Positions 37,706 through 47,227 of a stretch of DNA of 64,000 nt are shown here, piece after piece. A program made the position numbers and the translations under genes. Origin of the DNA: CAYRTV01 sp964505785. GTDB taxonomy: Bacteria; Acidobacteriota; Aminicenantia; Aminicenantales; Aminicenantaceae. Below the pieces are notes generated by a model that saw only the letters and a program-made list of their open reading frames with translations, searched no databases and was not told where the DNA came from. The stretch is from contig CAZDJZ010000009.1 in NCBI GenBank assembly GCA_964505785.1, positions 1 to 64,000 of the forward strand. Direction: 5' to 3'. Position 1 is the stretch's first letter; each line of letters starts with the position of its first letter.

Positions 37706-38371
37706 ATGACTCGCGCAAAAAATAATTTAGTAAGCGGAATGGTTTGGCACCTGACACATCGATGCCATGACAAAAAATATTTACTCAAATTTGCCAGAGA
37801 TAAAAGAAGATGGATGCATTGGATGTTTGCAGCGAAGAAAAAATACAATCCTATTATTTTGAATTATTCGGTAACATCTAATCATATTCATTTACTTGTC
37901 TATGCAGATAGTCGAAAATCTATTTATCGAACAATTCAACTTTCTTCGGGAAGGACGGCCTGGGAGTATAACAAAAGGAAGAAAAGAACGGGAGCTTTTT
38001 GGGAAAATAGTTACCATGCAACGCCAGTTGAGTCAGGGGAGCACTTAGCTCAGTGTATGGCTTATATTGATCTAAATATGGTGAGAGCAGGAGTCGTTAA
38101 ACATCCATCAGCTTGGCCTTTTTGCGGATATCATGAAATAATGGAAAATAAAAAGCGCTATTTATTAATAAATAAAGAAACATTGTCTCAACTGTTGAAT
38201 TTGGATTCCAGCCATAACTTGGGTGATTTTTATAGTGAATTAATCGAAACGGAATTAACGAAAAACGGAGGAAGGGATGAAAGGTGGACGAGTGGTATGG
38301 CTGTGGGTTCTGATGAGTATGTGCAGAAAGTAAAGGAAAGATTAAGCCATCATGTGTTTTTATCTTTGTAA
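37706..38371 (+). CDS. REP-associated tyrosine transposase (RAYT, Y1/TnpA_REP family)
   Basis: The gene encodes 221 residues from the ATG at 37706, which has AAGGAA upstream; the frame is open further to 37658. The HUH motif is visible as NHIHLLVYAD, the catalytic Tyr is probably in FWENSYHATPVESGEHLAQCMAYIDLNMVRAGVV, and RRWMHWMFAAKKKYN precedes. Single-gene RAYTs are domesticated relatives of IS200/IS605 transposases that cut palindromic REP sequences. A large family of REP-like palindromes is scattered through this window, making a functional link likely. No IS ends are visible. Its base composition is more A/T-rich than that of its neighbours, suggesting transfer. Confidence 0.88.
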   Translation: MTRAKNNLVSGMVWHLTHRCHDKKYLLKFARDKRRWMHWMFAAKKKYNPIILNYSVTSNHIHLLVYADSRKSIYRTIQLSSGRTAWEYNKRKKRTGAFWENSYHATPVESGEHLAQCMAYIDLNMVRAGVVKHPSAWPFCGYHEIMENKKRYLLINKETLSQLLNLDSSHNLGDFYSELIETELTKNGGRDERWTSGMAVGSDEYVQKVKERLSHHVFLSL

Positions 38372-38543
38372 CCCTGTATAATCAGAAATGTATATAGGTA
38401 TTGGATCTTATGGTTAAATGCTTAGAGTTGCTGGTTTTGGGCAAAAAATGGCGTTTAAGCAAGATGCTTCAGGGAAGCAAATAAATTAAAGGATTGCATT
38501 TAAATAAGATATGGCGGCCAGACCGCTGATTGGAGAGGCAGCA

Positions 38544-39968
38544 ATGAGGATGTTATTAAATGGAGAATGGGTCGACCGGGATGAGAAAATTGAAGTGAGC
38601 GACCCTTATGATGGACGAGTCGTTGATACTGTGCCCGCGGCTTCAGTTGAGGACGTCGATAAGGCATATAAGGCAGCTGAGGCTGGATTTGAAACCGCCA
38701 AAAAAATGACTGTGTATGAGCGTGCACAGATTCTTTTTAAAACCGCAGCCATAGTTTCAGAACGGCAGGAAGAATTCGCTAAAGTGATCGCCCGGGAGGG
38801 CTCGAAAACCATTCGCGAGGCTCGCAAAGAAGCGTCCCGCTGTGTCAATACGCTGACTGTAGCTGCTGAAGAATCCAAACGCATCTTGGGTGAGACCATT
38901 CCCTTTGATTCATTTCCCGGAGGTGAGCAGAGAAAAGGCTATTATTACCGTTTTCCCATCGGAATCGTGCTTGCGATAACTCCGTTTAATGATCCTCTCA
39001 ACCTGGTAGCTCATAAGCTGGGTCCGGCCATTGCGGCGGGAAATTCCGTTGTTTTGAAACCGGCGACAGTGACGCCTCTATCGGCGCTGAAACTGGCGGA
39101 AGCTTTTGAAGAAGCCGGGTTGCCGCCTAATGTGCTTCAGGTTATAACCGGACAGGGTGGGCAAATCGGCGATGTTCTGGTGAAAGATAAACGGCCCCGC
39201 ATGGTCTCTTTTACAGGCGGTGTGGAAGCGGGAGAACGCATTTCGGGATTAGCGGGATTAAAAAAGATCGGCATGGAACTGGGTTCGGATTCACCGGTTA
39301 TTGTCTGGAAGGACGCCGCTCTGGAATGGTCGGTGGATTCCTGTGTGTCCGGATCATTTTGGGCTGCCGGGCAGAACTGTATCGGCGTGCAGCGCCTGTA
39401 TATCCATGAGGATATTTATGATGATTTTAAGAATCTCTTTATCCAAAAAACCGCGGCCTACAAAATCGGAGATAAAATGAAAGAGGAGACCGATATGGGT
39501 CCCATGATAACAGAAGGAGAAGCCAAGCGGGTGGAACAATGGATTCAAGATGCTGTGGATAAAGGAGCCCGGGTGCTGTTCGGAAGCAAGCGTGACGGAG
39601 CCCTGTTGGAACCCACTGTGCTGGAAAATGTACCGGAAAACACCCCGGTTCATTACGATGAAGTTTTCGGCCCGACTGTGAATCTTTATCCGGTCAAAGA
39701 CTTGGATGAAGCAATTGAAAAGGCGAATTCGGTCAATTTCGGCCTGCACGCCGCGGTTTTCACTAAAAATTTGGATACAGCGTTTAGGGCTGCTTATGAA
39801 TTGGACTGCGGCGGGGTCATGATTAATGACTCCACCGACTACCGGCTGGATTCCATGCCCTTCGGCGGGGTCAAGCATTCCGGCTTAGGCCGTGAAGGCC
39901 TCAAGTTCGCGCTTCAGGAGATGACGGAACCGAAAGTGGTTTCATTTTATCTTCCGGGTATGGAGTAA
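38544..39968 (+). CDS. NAD(P)-dependent aldehyde dehydrogenase
   Basis: The gene encodes 474 residues from the ATG at 38544 (MRMLLNGEWVDRDEKIEVSD), with GGAGAGG in front; the frame from 38511 lacks support. Cofactor and catalytic residues are in place: the TPFNDPLNLVAHKLGPAIAAGN region, FTGGVEAGERI, the general-base Glu in KKIGMELGSDSP, nucleophile Cys in WAAGQNCIGVQR, and DEVFGPTVNLYPV. It oxidises an aldehyde to an acid. The sequence resembles the lactaldehyde / succinate-semialdehyde-like branch, but the substrate is undecided. It lies next to the palindrome-controlled region and could act in that pathway. No palindrome is seen at its own promoter. Confidence 0.92.
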   Translation: MRMLLNGEWVDRDEKIEVSDPYDGRVVDTVPAASVEDVDKAYKAAEAGFETAKKMTVYERAQILFKTAAIVSERQEEFAKVIAREGSKTIREARKEASRCVNTLTVAAEESKRILGETIPFDSFPGGEQRKGYYYRFPIGIVLAITPFNDPLNLVAHKLGPAIAAGNSVVLKPATVTPLSALKLAEAFEEAGLPPNVLQVITGQGGQIGDVLVKDKRPRMVSFTGGVEAGERISGLAGLKKIGMELGSDSPVIVWKDAALEWSVDSCVSGSFWAAGQNCIGVQRLYIHEDIYDDFKNLFIQKTAAYKIGDKMKEETDMGPMITEGEAKRVEQWIQDAVDKGARVLFGSKRDGALLEPTVLENVPENTPVHYDEVFGPTVNLYPVKDLDEAIEKANSVNFGLHAAVFTKNLDTAFRAAYELDCGGVMINDSTDYRLDSMPFGGVKHSGLGREGLKFALQEMTEPKVVSFYLPGME

Positions 39969-39980
39969 GAAGTGGATCTT

Positions 39981-42095
39981 TTATTTATTCTTTTCGATCT
40001 GCTCGATTAGTTTTCTAGTTTCGGGTTGGTCGGGGTCCATTCTTATCGAGGAATTTAATGCCTCCAAGGCCTGATTGAAACGTCCGGTTCTGTAATAGCA
40101 GATCCCGAGAGAATTTAAAAGACCGATGTCACTGTTATAAATTTCATTCCCGGCCTGAAGAGACTCAATGGCTTGGGTATAGCGTCCCATTCCCATAAGG
40201 GCCTTGCCCTTGAGTAAATAATATTCAAATTCCGAATCACTCGTTCCGGCCAAAGGCTCCACTAGGTCGAGAATCCGTTGGAAATCATTCCGGGCGAAGA
40301 GAAAATTGGCGAATTTAACCAGACCCTGTCTATATCCGGGATTTAGTTTATAGGCTTTTTCAAAATATTCCAAAGCCCGGGTATGCTTTTCCATTCGCGC
40401 ATATTGGTCCGCGAGCATGTACATGAATACATACTGGTCAGAATTTTTTGTACCCTTGGCGTGAGCTACAGGGTGGGCAATGTTATCAGAGGGAGAAACA
40501 ATGAAGGGCATTTTCCTCCTGTCCATTTCTTCCTTGTTTTCATTAATAAGGCTGCAGTGCATTTCATAGTAGTCAGGGGAGAGCTCTCCGCCCTGTATCA
40601 TTTGGCTGATTTCAATGGTGTTGTGGAAAGGGAACCGGCTCAAAGGAATGCTGAACGTTTTTTTCTCTTCGGCTTCTTTTCCTATTGCAGCCACCTCCGC
40701 TTCCAACCGGCCGGATTCCCAGAGTTCAGGGGTTACATTCCGAAGTGTCGTGACAAAATATATGTTTTCCAATTTACCGAAGGTGTTCTTGGGATCAACA
40801 ATGAGTTTTTTATCCCGGATCTTAAAAGGATAATGTGCGTCAGACTTAAAGTCCTGAAGGTCATAACCAAAACACAGGCTTTCAATGCCCGCCTCATTTT
40901 CAGGGAAAACAAACAGGGGGCTTTCGAAAACGCTGAATTCCTTTCCAACTAAATTTCTGACCAGGATAGTGAGGTCATAATGCCCCTGGGCGACCGGAAA
41001 CATGTCTTCCAGTGTAATGCCGCTGCGGGTGATGAAACGGTAATTCTCAGGATCGAAATATATGGGAAACTCCTTGGAATACTGGTGGATAACGGATTCT
41101 CCCTGTCTTAGGCTTACATCCAGGTTGAAATTACAATAGTACTGATCCTTTGGCTCATAGTAATTAACGGTTAAATGCTGCGGCGCGAATGTAAAATGAA
41201 CAAAATTCATTCCGGTTACGGGATCTGTGATTGTAGAAATTTGGGTTTCGTTGGCAATGTAATCAGTCAAATATTCCGTGCTGACCATACCTTTATAGTT
41301 TAAAAAGTGAGTGGCGTAGGTCGGATTGATATCCTTTTTGGGGGATTCATATATTTCCGCGAGTAAAATGGTATTTTCCGGGGTCGGCTGAAAGTCAACC
41401 GGCGTATACCCTACAATGAGGGAAACAGAAATGGGTGCTAATGTTGGTGCGATTTCATGCAAGCTCTGATATATAGACCGGAACTCAGTTGGATCGGCGT
41501 GCCGGGTTTCAACCATTAGGCTGGCAGGGCCGTCTGAGACAGGATCATAGAGTTTATATTCGCCGGCAGCATCCCTTTGGAAGAAAATCAATCCGAAATG
41601 CCCCGGCAGCCCTTTCCGGGAATCTCCGTAGTAATACCAGACTTGAGCCGGATATAAACCATGAGTGGCTTCAAACCGTTCAATACTGGCTGGAGGTCCC
41701 AAAATAATATAGATCCTCCCCATATCGGTCATCCATCCGGGACGGGAAGTGCCGTATCCGTACTTCCGGGTTGCTTCCTCAAATAACTGCTTGTGTTTTT
41801 CCCTGTATTCATTTTCCGGTGTACCCGGAGTGGGATCGCGCTGTTTCCAGAAAATGTCCATGAATACATCACGCTCTCTGTCGGTCGAAAGTTTAAAAAA
41901 AACATCCCTTTCCTGCGGCAGCATGATATATTCGGTTAAATCCAGGAAATTTTGATATTTTTCTGGGAGTTTTTCATGTTTTTGTACTGAGAAGGAGATG
42001 ACAGGATCTGCCGAAAGCAGTAAACTGAACAGCAGGATCAAGGAACCGTAAACAAAACTATTGCTGCGGGAGGCTGGGTTATTCAATATTTTCAT
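39981..42095 (-). CDS. GWxTD-domain protein with C-terminal TPR repeats
   Basis: The gene encodes 704 residues from the ATG at 42095, behind AAAGGTGA; an ATG at 42110 is also possible. A signal peptide (SFVYGSLILLFSLLLSADP) precedes a GWxTD domain: DIFWKQRDPTPGTPENEYRE, then RPGWMTDMGRIYIILGPP. A middle beta-rich part follows, and three or four TPRs close the protein (LEYFEKAYKLNPGYRQGL, SLQAGNEIYNSDIGLLNSL, LNSSIRMDPDQPETR). The GWxTD domain is common in Acidobacteriota-like lineages and its function is unknown. The promoter region shared with the divergent GntR gene holds a palindrome. It ends 12 bases from the convergent aldehyde dehydrogenase. Confidence 0.9.
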   Translation of the reverse strand: MKILNNPASRSNSFVYGSLILLFSLLLSADPVISFSVQKHEKLPEKYQNFLDLTEYIMLPQERDVFFKLSTDRERDVFMDIFWKQRDPTPGTPENEYREKHKQLFEEATRKYGYGTSRPGWMTDMGRIYIILGPPASIERFEATHGLYPAQVWYYYGDSRKGLPGHFGLIFFQRDAAGEYKLYDPVSDGPASLMVETRHADPTEFRSIYQSLHEIAPTLAPISVSLIVGYTPVDFQPTPENTILLAEIYESPKKDINPTYATHFLNYKGMVSTEYLTDYIANETQISTITDPVTGMNFVHFTFAPQHLTVNYYEPKDQYYCNFNLDVSLRQGESVIHQYSKEFPIYFDPENYRFITRSGITLEDMFPVAQGHYDLTILVRNLVGKEFSVFESPLFVFPENEAGIESLCFGYDLQDFKSDAHYPFKIRDKKLIVDPKNTFGKLENIYFVTTLRNVTPELWESGRLEAEVAAIGKEAEEKKTFSIPLSRFPFHNTIEISQMIQGGELSPDYYEMHCSLINENKEEMDRRKMPFIVSPSDNIAHPVAHAKGTKNSDQYVFMYMLADQYARMEKHTRALEYFEKAYKLNPGYRQGLVKFANFLFARNDFQRILDLVEPLAGTSDSEFEYYLLKGKALMGMGRYTQAIESLQAGNEIYNSDIGLLNSLGICYYRTGRFNQALEALNSSIRMDPDQPETRKLIEQIEKNK

Positions 42096-42160
42096 GTCTT
42101 CACCTTTCATGCGGTGGGGATTATTGACTTCATTTTGTTTCTATGCTATCAAATATAATT

Positions 42161-42176
42161 ATATAATATATAATAT
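42161..42176. promoter_or_regulatory. A/T palindrome 1 between GWxTD and gntR genes
   Basis: ATATAATATATAATAT matches the perfect palindrome ATATTATATATAATAT at 15 of 16 positions when read on the minus strand. It abuts TTGACA (42176-42181), a likely -35 for the GntR gene, and lies in the spacer behind TTGTCA (42182-42177), a likely -35 for the GWxTD gene. A bound repressor would block both directions. Confidence 0.6.
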
Positions 42177-42312
42177 TGACAAAAAAATATAGGAGTCAAA
42201 CATATTAAGTGAGCGCCTAGACCCTCCTTAAAAACAGCAATTCCATCAATTTGCTTGCCTTTGTTATGGAAATTAATTATAAATATAAATAGGGGTTGAA
42301 TAGGAAACAATA

Positions 42313-43023
42313 ATGAAAAAAGAAAACAACAAGTATCCGTTACCCAGGACAATGAGCGAGTTGATTTATAATGAGCTTAAAGAATCAATCATCAGCCATA
42401 AGCTGAAAGCCAACCAGCGGATTAATGAAAAGGAAATCTCTGAATATTTCCATGTCAGCCGAACACCTGTGCGCGAAGCTGTCTTGCGGCTGGCTGCGGA
42501 AGGTTTTGTTCAGATAGACAGCTACCGGAGAGCCACAGTCAAGGAACTGTCATTCAGAGAACTCAGCGAGATTCTTCTGGTCTTGGGGGCTTTGGACCGA
42601 TTGGCCATCAGCTTGGCCCTGGATCATTTAACACCCAAAGCCATAAACAAGCTGGAAAACATCAACGCTAAGATGGAAAAGGCCTGTAATCTTGAAAACC
42701 TTGAGAAGTATATGGATCTGAACCGGGATTTTCATAATGAACTCTGGAAATATGTCCCAAATCAATTTCTGCAGGAGATGCTTTATGTTGTGCGGGATAA
42801 AAAACAGAGGTATCAATATGCCCGGCTTCAGGCTTATAAAATTCCGGGGTTTCTGGAAGAATCCATTGCGCAGCACCGGCAGATGATGAATATGATTAAA
42901 GCCGGTGATAAAAAGGGATTGCAGGAGATGATCGTCTCCCACCGGAACCTGATTATCGAGTCTGCGCTGCATAAGACTGAGCTGGAGAAGTTCCTGAGGT
43001 CCGAAAAATCCGTTAGCACGTAA
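42313..43023 (+). CDS. GntR-family (FCD/FadR-type) transcriptional regulator
   Basis: The 236-residue protein has an N-terminal winged helix-turn-helix (about 10-75): LIYNELKESIISHKLKANQRI, then EISEYFHVSRTPVREAVLRLAAEGFV. A C-terminal FCD effector domain of helices (about 85-220) shows the metal-binding pattern: Asp in YMDLNRDFHNELWKY with the His, then the His residues of SIAQHRQMM and VSHRNLI. Such proteins usually repress catabolic operons until a carboxylate ligand binds. Five matching palindromes at surrounding promoters, including its own, make it the likely local regulator. It is convergent with the DUF5916 gene, 22 bases away. Confidence 0.93.
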   Translation: MKKENNKYPLPRTMSELIYNELKESIISHKLKANQRINEKEISEYFHVSRTPVREAVLRLAAEGFVQIDSYRRATVKELSFRELSEILLVLGALDRLAISLALDHLTPKAINKLENINAKMEKACNLENLEKYMDLNRDFHNELWKYVPNQFLQEMLYVVRDKKQRYQYARLQAYKIPGFLEESIAQHRQMMNMIKAGDKKGLQEMIVSHRNLIIESALHKTELEKFLRSEKSVST

Positions 43024-43045
43024 GTTAAACGGCTTGGGTTAGAAT

Positions 43046-45292
43046 TCAGAGAATAAATGTATAGTTGAGTTTTATCAGAACCGACCGCCCTTGTGACAAT
43101 GGAAGCGGCGGAAATGCATTCTTTCTTTCTGTAAACAATCCCTCATTATACACAAAGAATACATCAACGCCTTCAGAGGGATTGTAGCGGATTCGCAGAT
43201 TGGAACTCAACCGCTTTAAATCCCGGCTGTACTGGACTAGCGCCCTGACTGAAAGTTCCTGGTTAAAAGCGGTGTTGACACGGAGCCGGGCGACATGGGG
43301 CCGGTATTTCTGTTCACCGATGGCCGCGATGCTGAAGATATTATCCAGGCCTAATGTCAAATGTGAACTGAAGGTCCAGGAAATTGATTGTTCACTGCCC
43401 CATTGCCGGCCGTTGAAATATCCCCCGGCAGTTCCTTTTATGCCGATTTGGAAAGGAGCTCCGCTGGAAGAAAAGAATTGGGCTTCCGCATAGGAAAAGC
43501 GGTAACGGCTGGGTTTAATCTCCATGTCTCCGAGAAAAAACGATCTGATCAGGTTTTCCTCCATGATCTTAAGATTGGCGTTAACCCGAATTCCTGAGCG
43601 GAAAAGTGCCTCCCACAGCAGGTTGTTTTCAAAAGTTTCAAACTGACCGGATTCGCTGTTCCAGATGCCGATCATTTTATTTTGGAATCCATGGTTTTGG
43701 ATGAAACTTGAGGTGTCGGGAAACCAGATATATTCAAGCCGATTATATAAAAGATTAACGTTTCTGCGGCTCAAGTACCCTAAGCCGGGATAGAAATCGC
43801 GGCCAATGTGGCGGGCCACCAAGGCATAGGAGAATCCTCTGCGCATCCGGCTTTCCAGGGTAAGGGCGCCGAAAAGGCTTTTCTTGAATGGAGAAGCGGG
43901 TTGTGCACTTTGCGCCAGGCGGAGCTTCACATAGGCATGCGGCGCTGCCAGGCTGACATCTGCATCAAGAGCGCTGACAATGTTGTAACGGCCCTCGAAG
44001 TCGGTTCTTGATGTGAGCATACCGCCAAAAAAAGAACCGTCGTTCTTAATCTCTCGTTTTAACCGAAGCACGCCGACATTTTCCGAAGGAATCCATTCTT
44101 TTTCGATTTTCGTCCGGGCGGTTTGCATTTCCAGAAAACCGATGTGCCAGTTACCGGTCCGGCCGGTAAGGCGGATACCGCCGATAATCGGGACTGTCCG
44201 GCCTTCGCGGATACCAATCGTCCGGCTGTGAAACAATTTTTGTCCGCCCACTGGTATCCTGACTTCGAAAAGATCGGCGCGTTCCTGGAAAAAAGGCCGT
44301 TTCTCAGGGAAAAAGAGCGAAAAACGTGTCAGATTGATGCGCTCGTCATCGGCTTCAACTTGCGCGAAATCCGGGTTCAAGGTGGCGTCGAGCACATGAT
44401 TGCTGGTGAGATTATACTTGAGATCAAGCCCGAAACTGCCCTTGCGGCGGCTGTCAAGCTCATAAGCAGTCTGAAGCGGCGGCAAAATGTTTTCCTGCTC
44501 CAGCCCGCCGAGGGCATAAGGCCGGATATAAAGCGGATGCTTTTCAGTGATGCCTTCGATTTCGATACTTTGTGCCTGACTGGGCTTGTAGGCGCTTAAA
44601 TTCCAATTATTCGGAATGGCCGGAAAGATGTCGTATTCGACATTCTGCGCAATATAGCGCCACAGAATCATGCCCATCTCGGCCTGTCCGTCACGGGATT
44701 TGAAGCGCAGACTGGAAAAGGGGATGCGTATTTCCGCACTCCATCCTCCGGAGTCCAGATGAGTCGATGCATCCCAGAAAGCATTCCAGTCCGTATTCCA
44801 TGGTGTATCACCCATTTCCGCGTCTTCAAATATGGCAATATCCGTGCGCACTCCCGCCGCCGTCACGATAAAACCGAATGCAGTGCGTTTATCTTTGAGG
44901 GTATCGAGAATAACGGCTATTGCGTCCTGGTCCGGCGTGAAGCTGTCCCGTTCCAGACGACGTGTCATAACCGTTGATATATTTTCAGTATACAAACGGG
45001 CCCCGATATAGACGGCATTTCCGTCATGGAAAATCCGCATTTCGGTCTTTTCAGACGGTGATTCGCCTTCGTTTGGTGTCAGTTGATGCCAACCGTCAAT
45101 GGGAAGGAGGGAATTCCAGACCGGCTCCTCCAATTTCCCATTGATTTGAATGCCCCGAATTTCCGTAAAAGGAATTTTTAAAGGAATTCCTGAGTTCTCA
45201 GTCTGAGCGCCGGCCCCTCTTAGACAAACATAGAAAATGAGAAATCCAAAAATGAATAAAAATAATAATTTATTTTTATTCTTTAAATTCAA
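43046..45292 (-). CDS. DUF5916 outer-membrane protein with CBM9-like N-terminal domain
   Basis: The protein has 748 residues with a TTG start at 45292. A signal peptide (LFLFIFGFLIFYVCLRGAGAQ) precedes a CBM9-like sugar/ligand-binding domain: GIQINGKLEEPVWNSLLPIDGW, DGNAVYIGARLY, DGGWSAEIRIPFSSLRF-like. The long C-terminal part is a DUF5916 beta-barrel rich in alternating aromatics, including FFPEKRPFFQERADLFE, and ends LIKLNYTFIL with a terminal hydrophobic strand. It is probably an outer-membrane protein of uptake or surface binding. It overlaps the upstream M20-like gene by 17 bases, so the two are translationally coupled. Its role is unknown. Confidence 0.85.
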   Translation of the reverse strand: MNLKNKNKLLFLFIFGFLIFYVCLRGAGAQTENSGIPLKIPFTEIRGIQINGKLEEPVWNSLLPIDGWHQLTPNEGESPSEKTEMRIFHDGNAVYIGARLYTENISTVMTRRLERDSFTPDQDAIAVILDTLKDKRTAFGFIVTAAGVRTDIAIFEDAEMGDTPWNTDWNAFWDASTHLDSGGWSAEIRIPFSSLRFKSRDGQAEMGMILWRYIAQNVEYDIFPAIPNNWNLSAYKPSQAQSIEIEGITEKHPLYIRPYALGGLEQENILPPLQTAYELDSRRKGSFGLDLKYNLTSNHVLDATLNPDFAQVEADDERINLTRFSLFFPEKRPFFQERADLFEVRIPVGGQKLFHSRTIGIREGRTVPIIGGIRLTGRTGNWHIGFLEMQTARTKIEKEWIPSENVGVLRLKREIKNDGSFFGGMLTSRTDFEGRYNIVSALDADVSLAAPHAYVKLRLAQSAQPASPFKKSLFGALTLESRMRRGFSYALVARHIGRDFYPGLGYLSRRNVNLLYNRLEYIWFPDTSSFIQNHGFQNKMIGIWNSESGQFETFENNLLWEALFRSGIRVNANLKIMEENLIRSFFLGDMEIKPSRYRFSYAEAQFFSSSGAPFQIGIKGTAGGYFNGRQWGSEQSISWTFSSHLTLGLDNIFSIAAIGEQKYRPHVARLRVNTAFNQELSVRALVQYSRDLKRLSSNLRIRYNPSEGVDVFFVYNEGLFTERKNAFPPLPLSQGRSVLIKLNYTFIL

Positions 45293-46706
45293 CTTTTGCA
45301 GCCGGCTTGATATCTTTCGTCAGAACGCGATGTACGAAGTCAACCATGATCTGGGTGGCCTCTGCCAGGCCTGCAATCTCCACATACTCATCCGGAGCAT
45401 GCGCCCCGTGTCCGCCTCCGGGAATATCGATGCCTCCTGCAAACGTCACGATGGCACCGGTGTTCCAAAAATCCGGACGTCCGCCGCCGACTCCGCCCCG
45501 CCATTCCATCTGCAGGTCCGGATTGCCGGTGTATTCCCGGCTGAAGGCCAGTATTTCCTGGACGAAAGGATCATCTTCTGTTATGGCGTCCCAGACATGC
45601 TCCGGTGTTTTCTGTATATGCGTGACCTCAAATTCAACGGTCAAATCCGGATTTTCTTCCATGAGGCTGTCCAGCAATTGGTTCATTTCAGATACGACTT
45701 GAATAGGTTTTTGATTTGGAAAAAGGCGCATATCAAGAAGAGCCTCTACTTTGGAAGGCATCACATTGACCGCGACATTCCTCGGGTCTCCGCTGCTGAT
45801 CACAGTGGCTTCCACATGAGGCTTTTGACCGGTGAATAAAGGATCTTCTTCATAGGTCATCCACCGGTCGACATCTATGACCGCGGGCAGTATTTCGGCC
45901 ATTTGATGGGCCGCATTGGCCCCGGCCCGGCCCGGATGATGCATTTTGCCGATAACGCTCAGTTTGGCCCATATGTGGCCTCCATGCTCGGTGAATACGG
46001 GCCCAATGCTGCCGGCAAGGTACCAGTCCGCCTTGACTAGTTCAAGCCGGTTGGCCACCACCCAGGGCATGCCGAATTCGGTCGCTCCTTCACCGGGAAC
46101 GAGCACACAGACCAAATCGCCGCGGAGCTGAACGCCGGATTCCTTGAACACCCGCATGATCTCAATCCGTTTGGCAACGCTTGAGTGAGAATTGGTTGAT
46201 CCGCGTCCATAGATTTTGCCGTCGATGATTTCACCGCCCAGAGGATCGACTGTCCACAGGTCCCTGTCTCCGATAACCACGGAGTTATAATGGGTGGTTA
46301 ATCCAAGAACCGGCTGTCCTGCGGTTCCCCTGAGACGTGCGACCACTACTGGAAAGTCAGCGGGATCGCCGGGATATTTTATTCCCAGTCCTTTTTGATA
46401 AGGTGCTTCGAATGGTTCTTGCGGGTAAACTATCTCCACTTCCACGCCGATGTCTTTAAGTTCCTTTTCGAGAAACTCAGCTGTGTCCTTATGATTATGA
46501 ACAACACCCTTTGAAAATTCCGAGTTGATCTGCACCATTTTCTGAGTGAGACGGACAAGGTTTGCTTCGCTGACAAGTTCTTTGGGATCTTTTTGATTGG
46601 CTGTATCCTGTTTGTTTTCCATCGCATTACTGCCGCATGCGATGAAGAGGATAGCCAGGCCTGCACTCAAAGAAATCACTCTGACCAGCACTTTCGTTTG
46701 ATACAT
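45276..46706 (-). CDS. M20-family peptidase-like lipoprotein with altered metal site
   Basis: The 476-residue lipoprotein has a signal ending ILFIAC (Cys24). It has the M20/M28 fold order, with a lid domain between about 250 and 360. The family's metal residues are partly changed: H-x-D is THYNSV (His139, Asn141), the bridging Asp position in GRGSTNSHSS is Asn172, and the usual Glu-Glu is VPGEGATE. The late His remains in GGHGAHAPDEYVEI. It may be an enzyme with unusual chemistry or a binding protein. A strong promoter (TTGACA 46800-46795, TAAATA 46777-46772) overlaps palindrome 2. It is the first gene of a two-gene operon with the DUF5916 protein. Confidence 0.85.
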   Translation of the reverse strand: MYQTKVLVRVISLSAGLAILFIACGSNAMENKQDTANQKDPKELVSEANLVRLTQKMVQINSEFSKGVVHNHKDTAEFLEKELKDIGVEVEIVYPQEPFEAPYQKGLGIKYPGDPADFPVVVARLRGTAGQPVLGLTTHYNSVVIGDRDLWTVDPLGGEIIDGKIYGRGSTNSHSSVAKRIEIMRVFKESGVQLRGDLVCVLVPGEGATEFGMPWVVANRLELVKADWYLAGSIGPVFTEHGGHIWAKLSVIGKMHHPGRAGANAAHQMAEILPAVIDVDRWMTYEEDPLFTGQKPHVEATVISSGDPRNVAVNVMPSKVEALLDMRLFPNQKPIQVVSEMNQLLDSLMEENPDLTVEFEVTHIQKTPEHVWDAITEDDPFVQEILAFSREYTGNPDLQMEWRGGVGGGRPDFWNTGAIVTFAGGIDIPGGGHGAHAPDEYVEIAGLAEATQIMVDFVHRVLTKDIKPAAKVEFKE

Positions 46707-46756
46707 TTTTCCCTCCTTGTTTTTTATTCCTTTTATTGGAATTGTTTTCTTTTTTA

Positions 46757-46800
46757 ATATTATATATAATATATTTATTGAAATAAATATGCCTTGTCAA
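46757..46800 (-). promoter_or_regulatory. Promoter and A/T palindrome 2 for the M20/DUF5916 operon
   Basis: TTGACA (46800-46795), 17-base spacer and TAAATA (46777-46772) on the minus strand. The perfect 16-base palindrome ATATTATATATAATAT (46757-46772) begins at the end of the -10 and covers the start site, the standard place for a repressor. Confidence 0.7.
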
Positions 46801-46817
46801 CTCATATTTTTATCTAA

Positions 46818-47031
46818 CCTGAATTATTCCCGGGCCGAGATTGCCGCAGATGCGAAGCGCAGGGCATGAATCTATGGTCCTTCACCGCGAATACCCTGCG
46901 GCAAAGTTTCATTGCGAAGCCTGCAGAGCAGGCCGGAAGGATCATATGCTGCTTCGGCAGGTGAGACGGTCCCGATTCATTCGGCAATGCAGTCTAAGAT
47001 TGCCACGCGGCCTGCGGCTGTTCGCAATGAC
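46818..47031 (-). repeat. Composite repeat region between divergent operons
   Basis: 46818-46828 is CCTGAATTATT, the left end of the family at 9481 and 29274, followed by GAGATTGCCGCAGATG. From 46909 a chimeric REP-like fragment begins TCATTGCGAAGCCTGC. A full REP-like element lies in reverse at 46971-47031, its complement reading TCATTGCGAA...GGCAATCTTAGAC...GCCGAATGAATCGGG. No gene was found in 46801-47150. Confidence 0.65.
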
Positions 47032-47152
47032 GAGTGGAACGCTTCGCTCAGGATGAAAGCGGAACTGTCATTTCTGAACTAACAGGGCAGGCTAATTGGA
47101 ATCGAGGGCTTTAATTATGGATGATTTCTGTTAGAATTAGTTGTAAATTATC

Positions 47153-47209
47153 TTGACAACTTTTTTCACGTATGTAAAAATGGCTTAGATTATATTTTAT
47201 ATATAATAT
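47153..47209 (+). promoter_or_regulatory. Promoter and A/T palindrome 3 for the dapA-like operon
   Basis: TTGACA lies at 47153-47158, with a weak -10 (TAAAAA) around 47175. Palindrome ATTTTATATATAATAT (47194-47209) matches the consensus at 15 of 16 positions and sits just downstream of the expected start, right before AGGAGG and the ATG at 47228. Confidence 0.6.
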
Positions 47210-47227
47210 ACGAACACAGGAGGCGAT

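Noticed and set aside
46841..47056. 71-codon frame in the repeat region
   Set aside because: It reads through REP-like elements and has no RBS.
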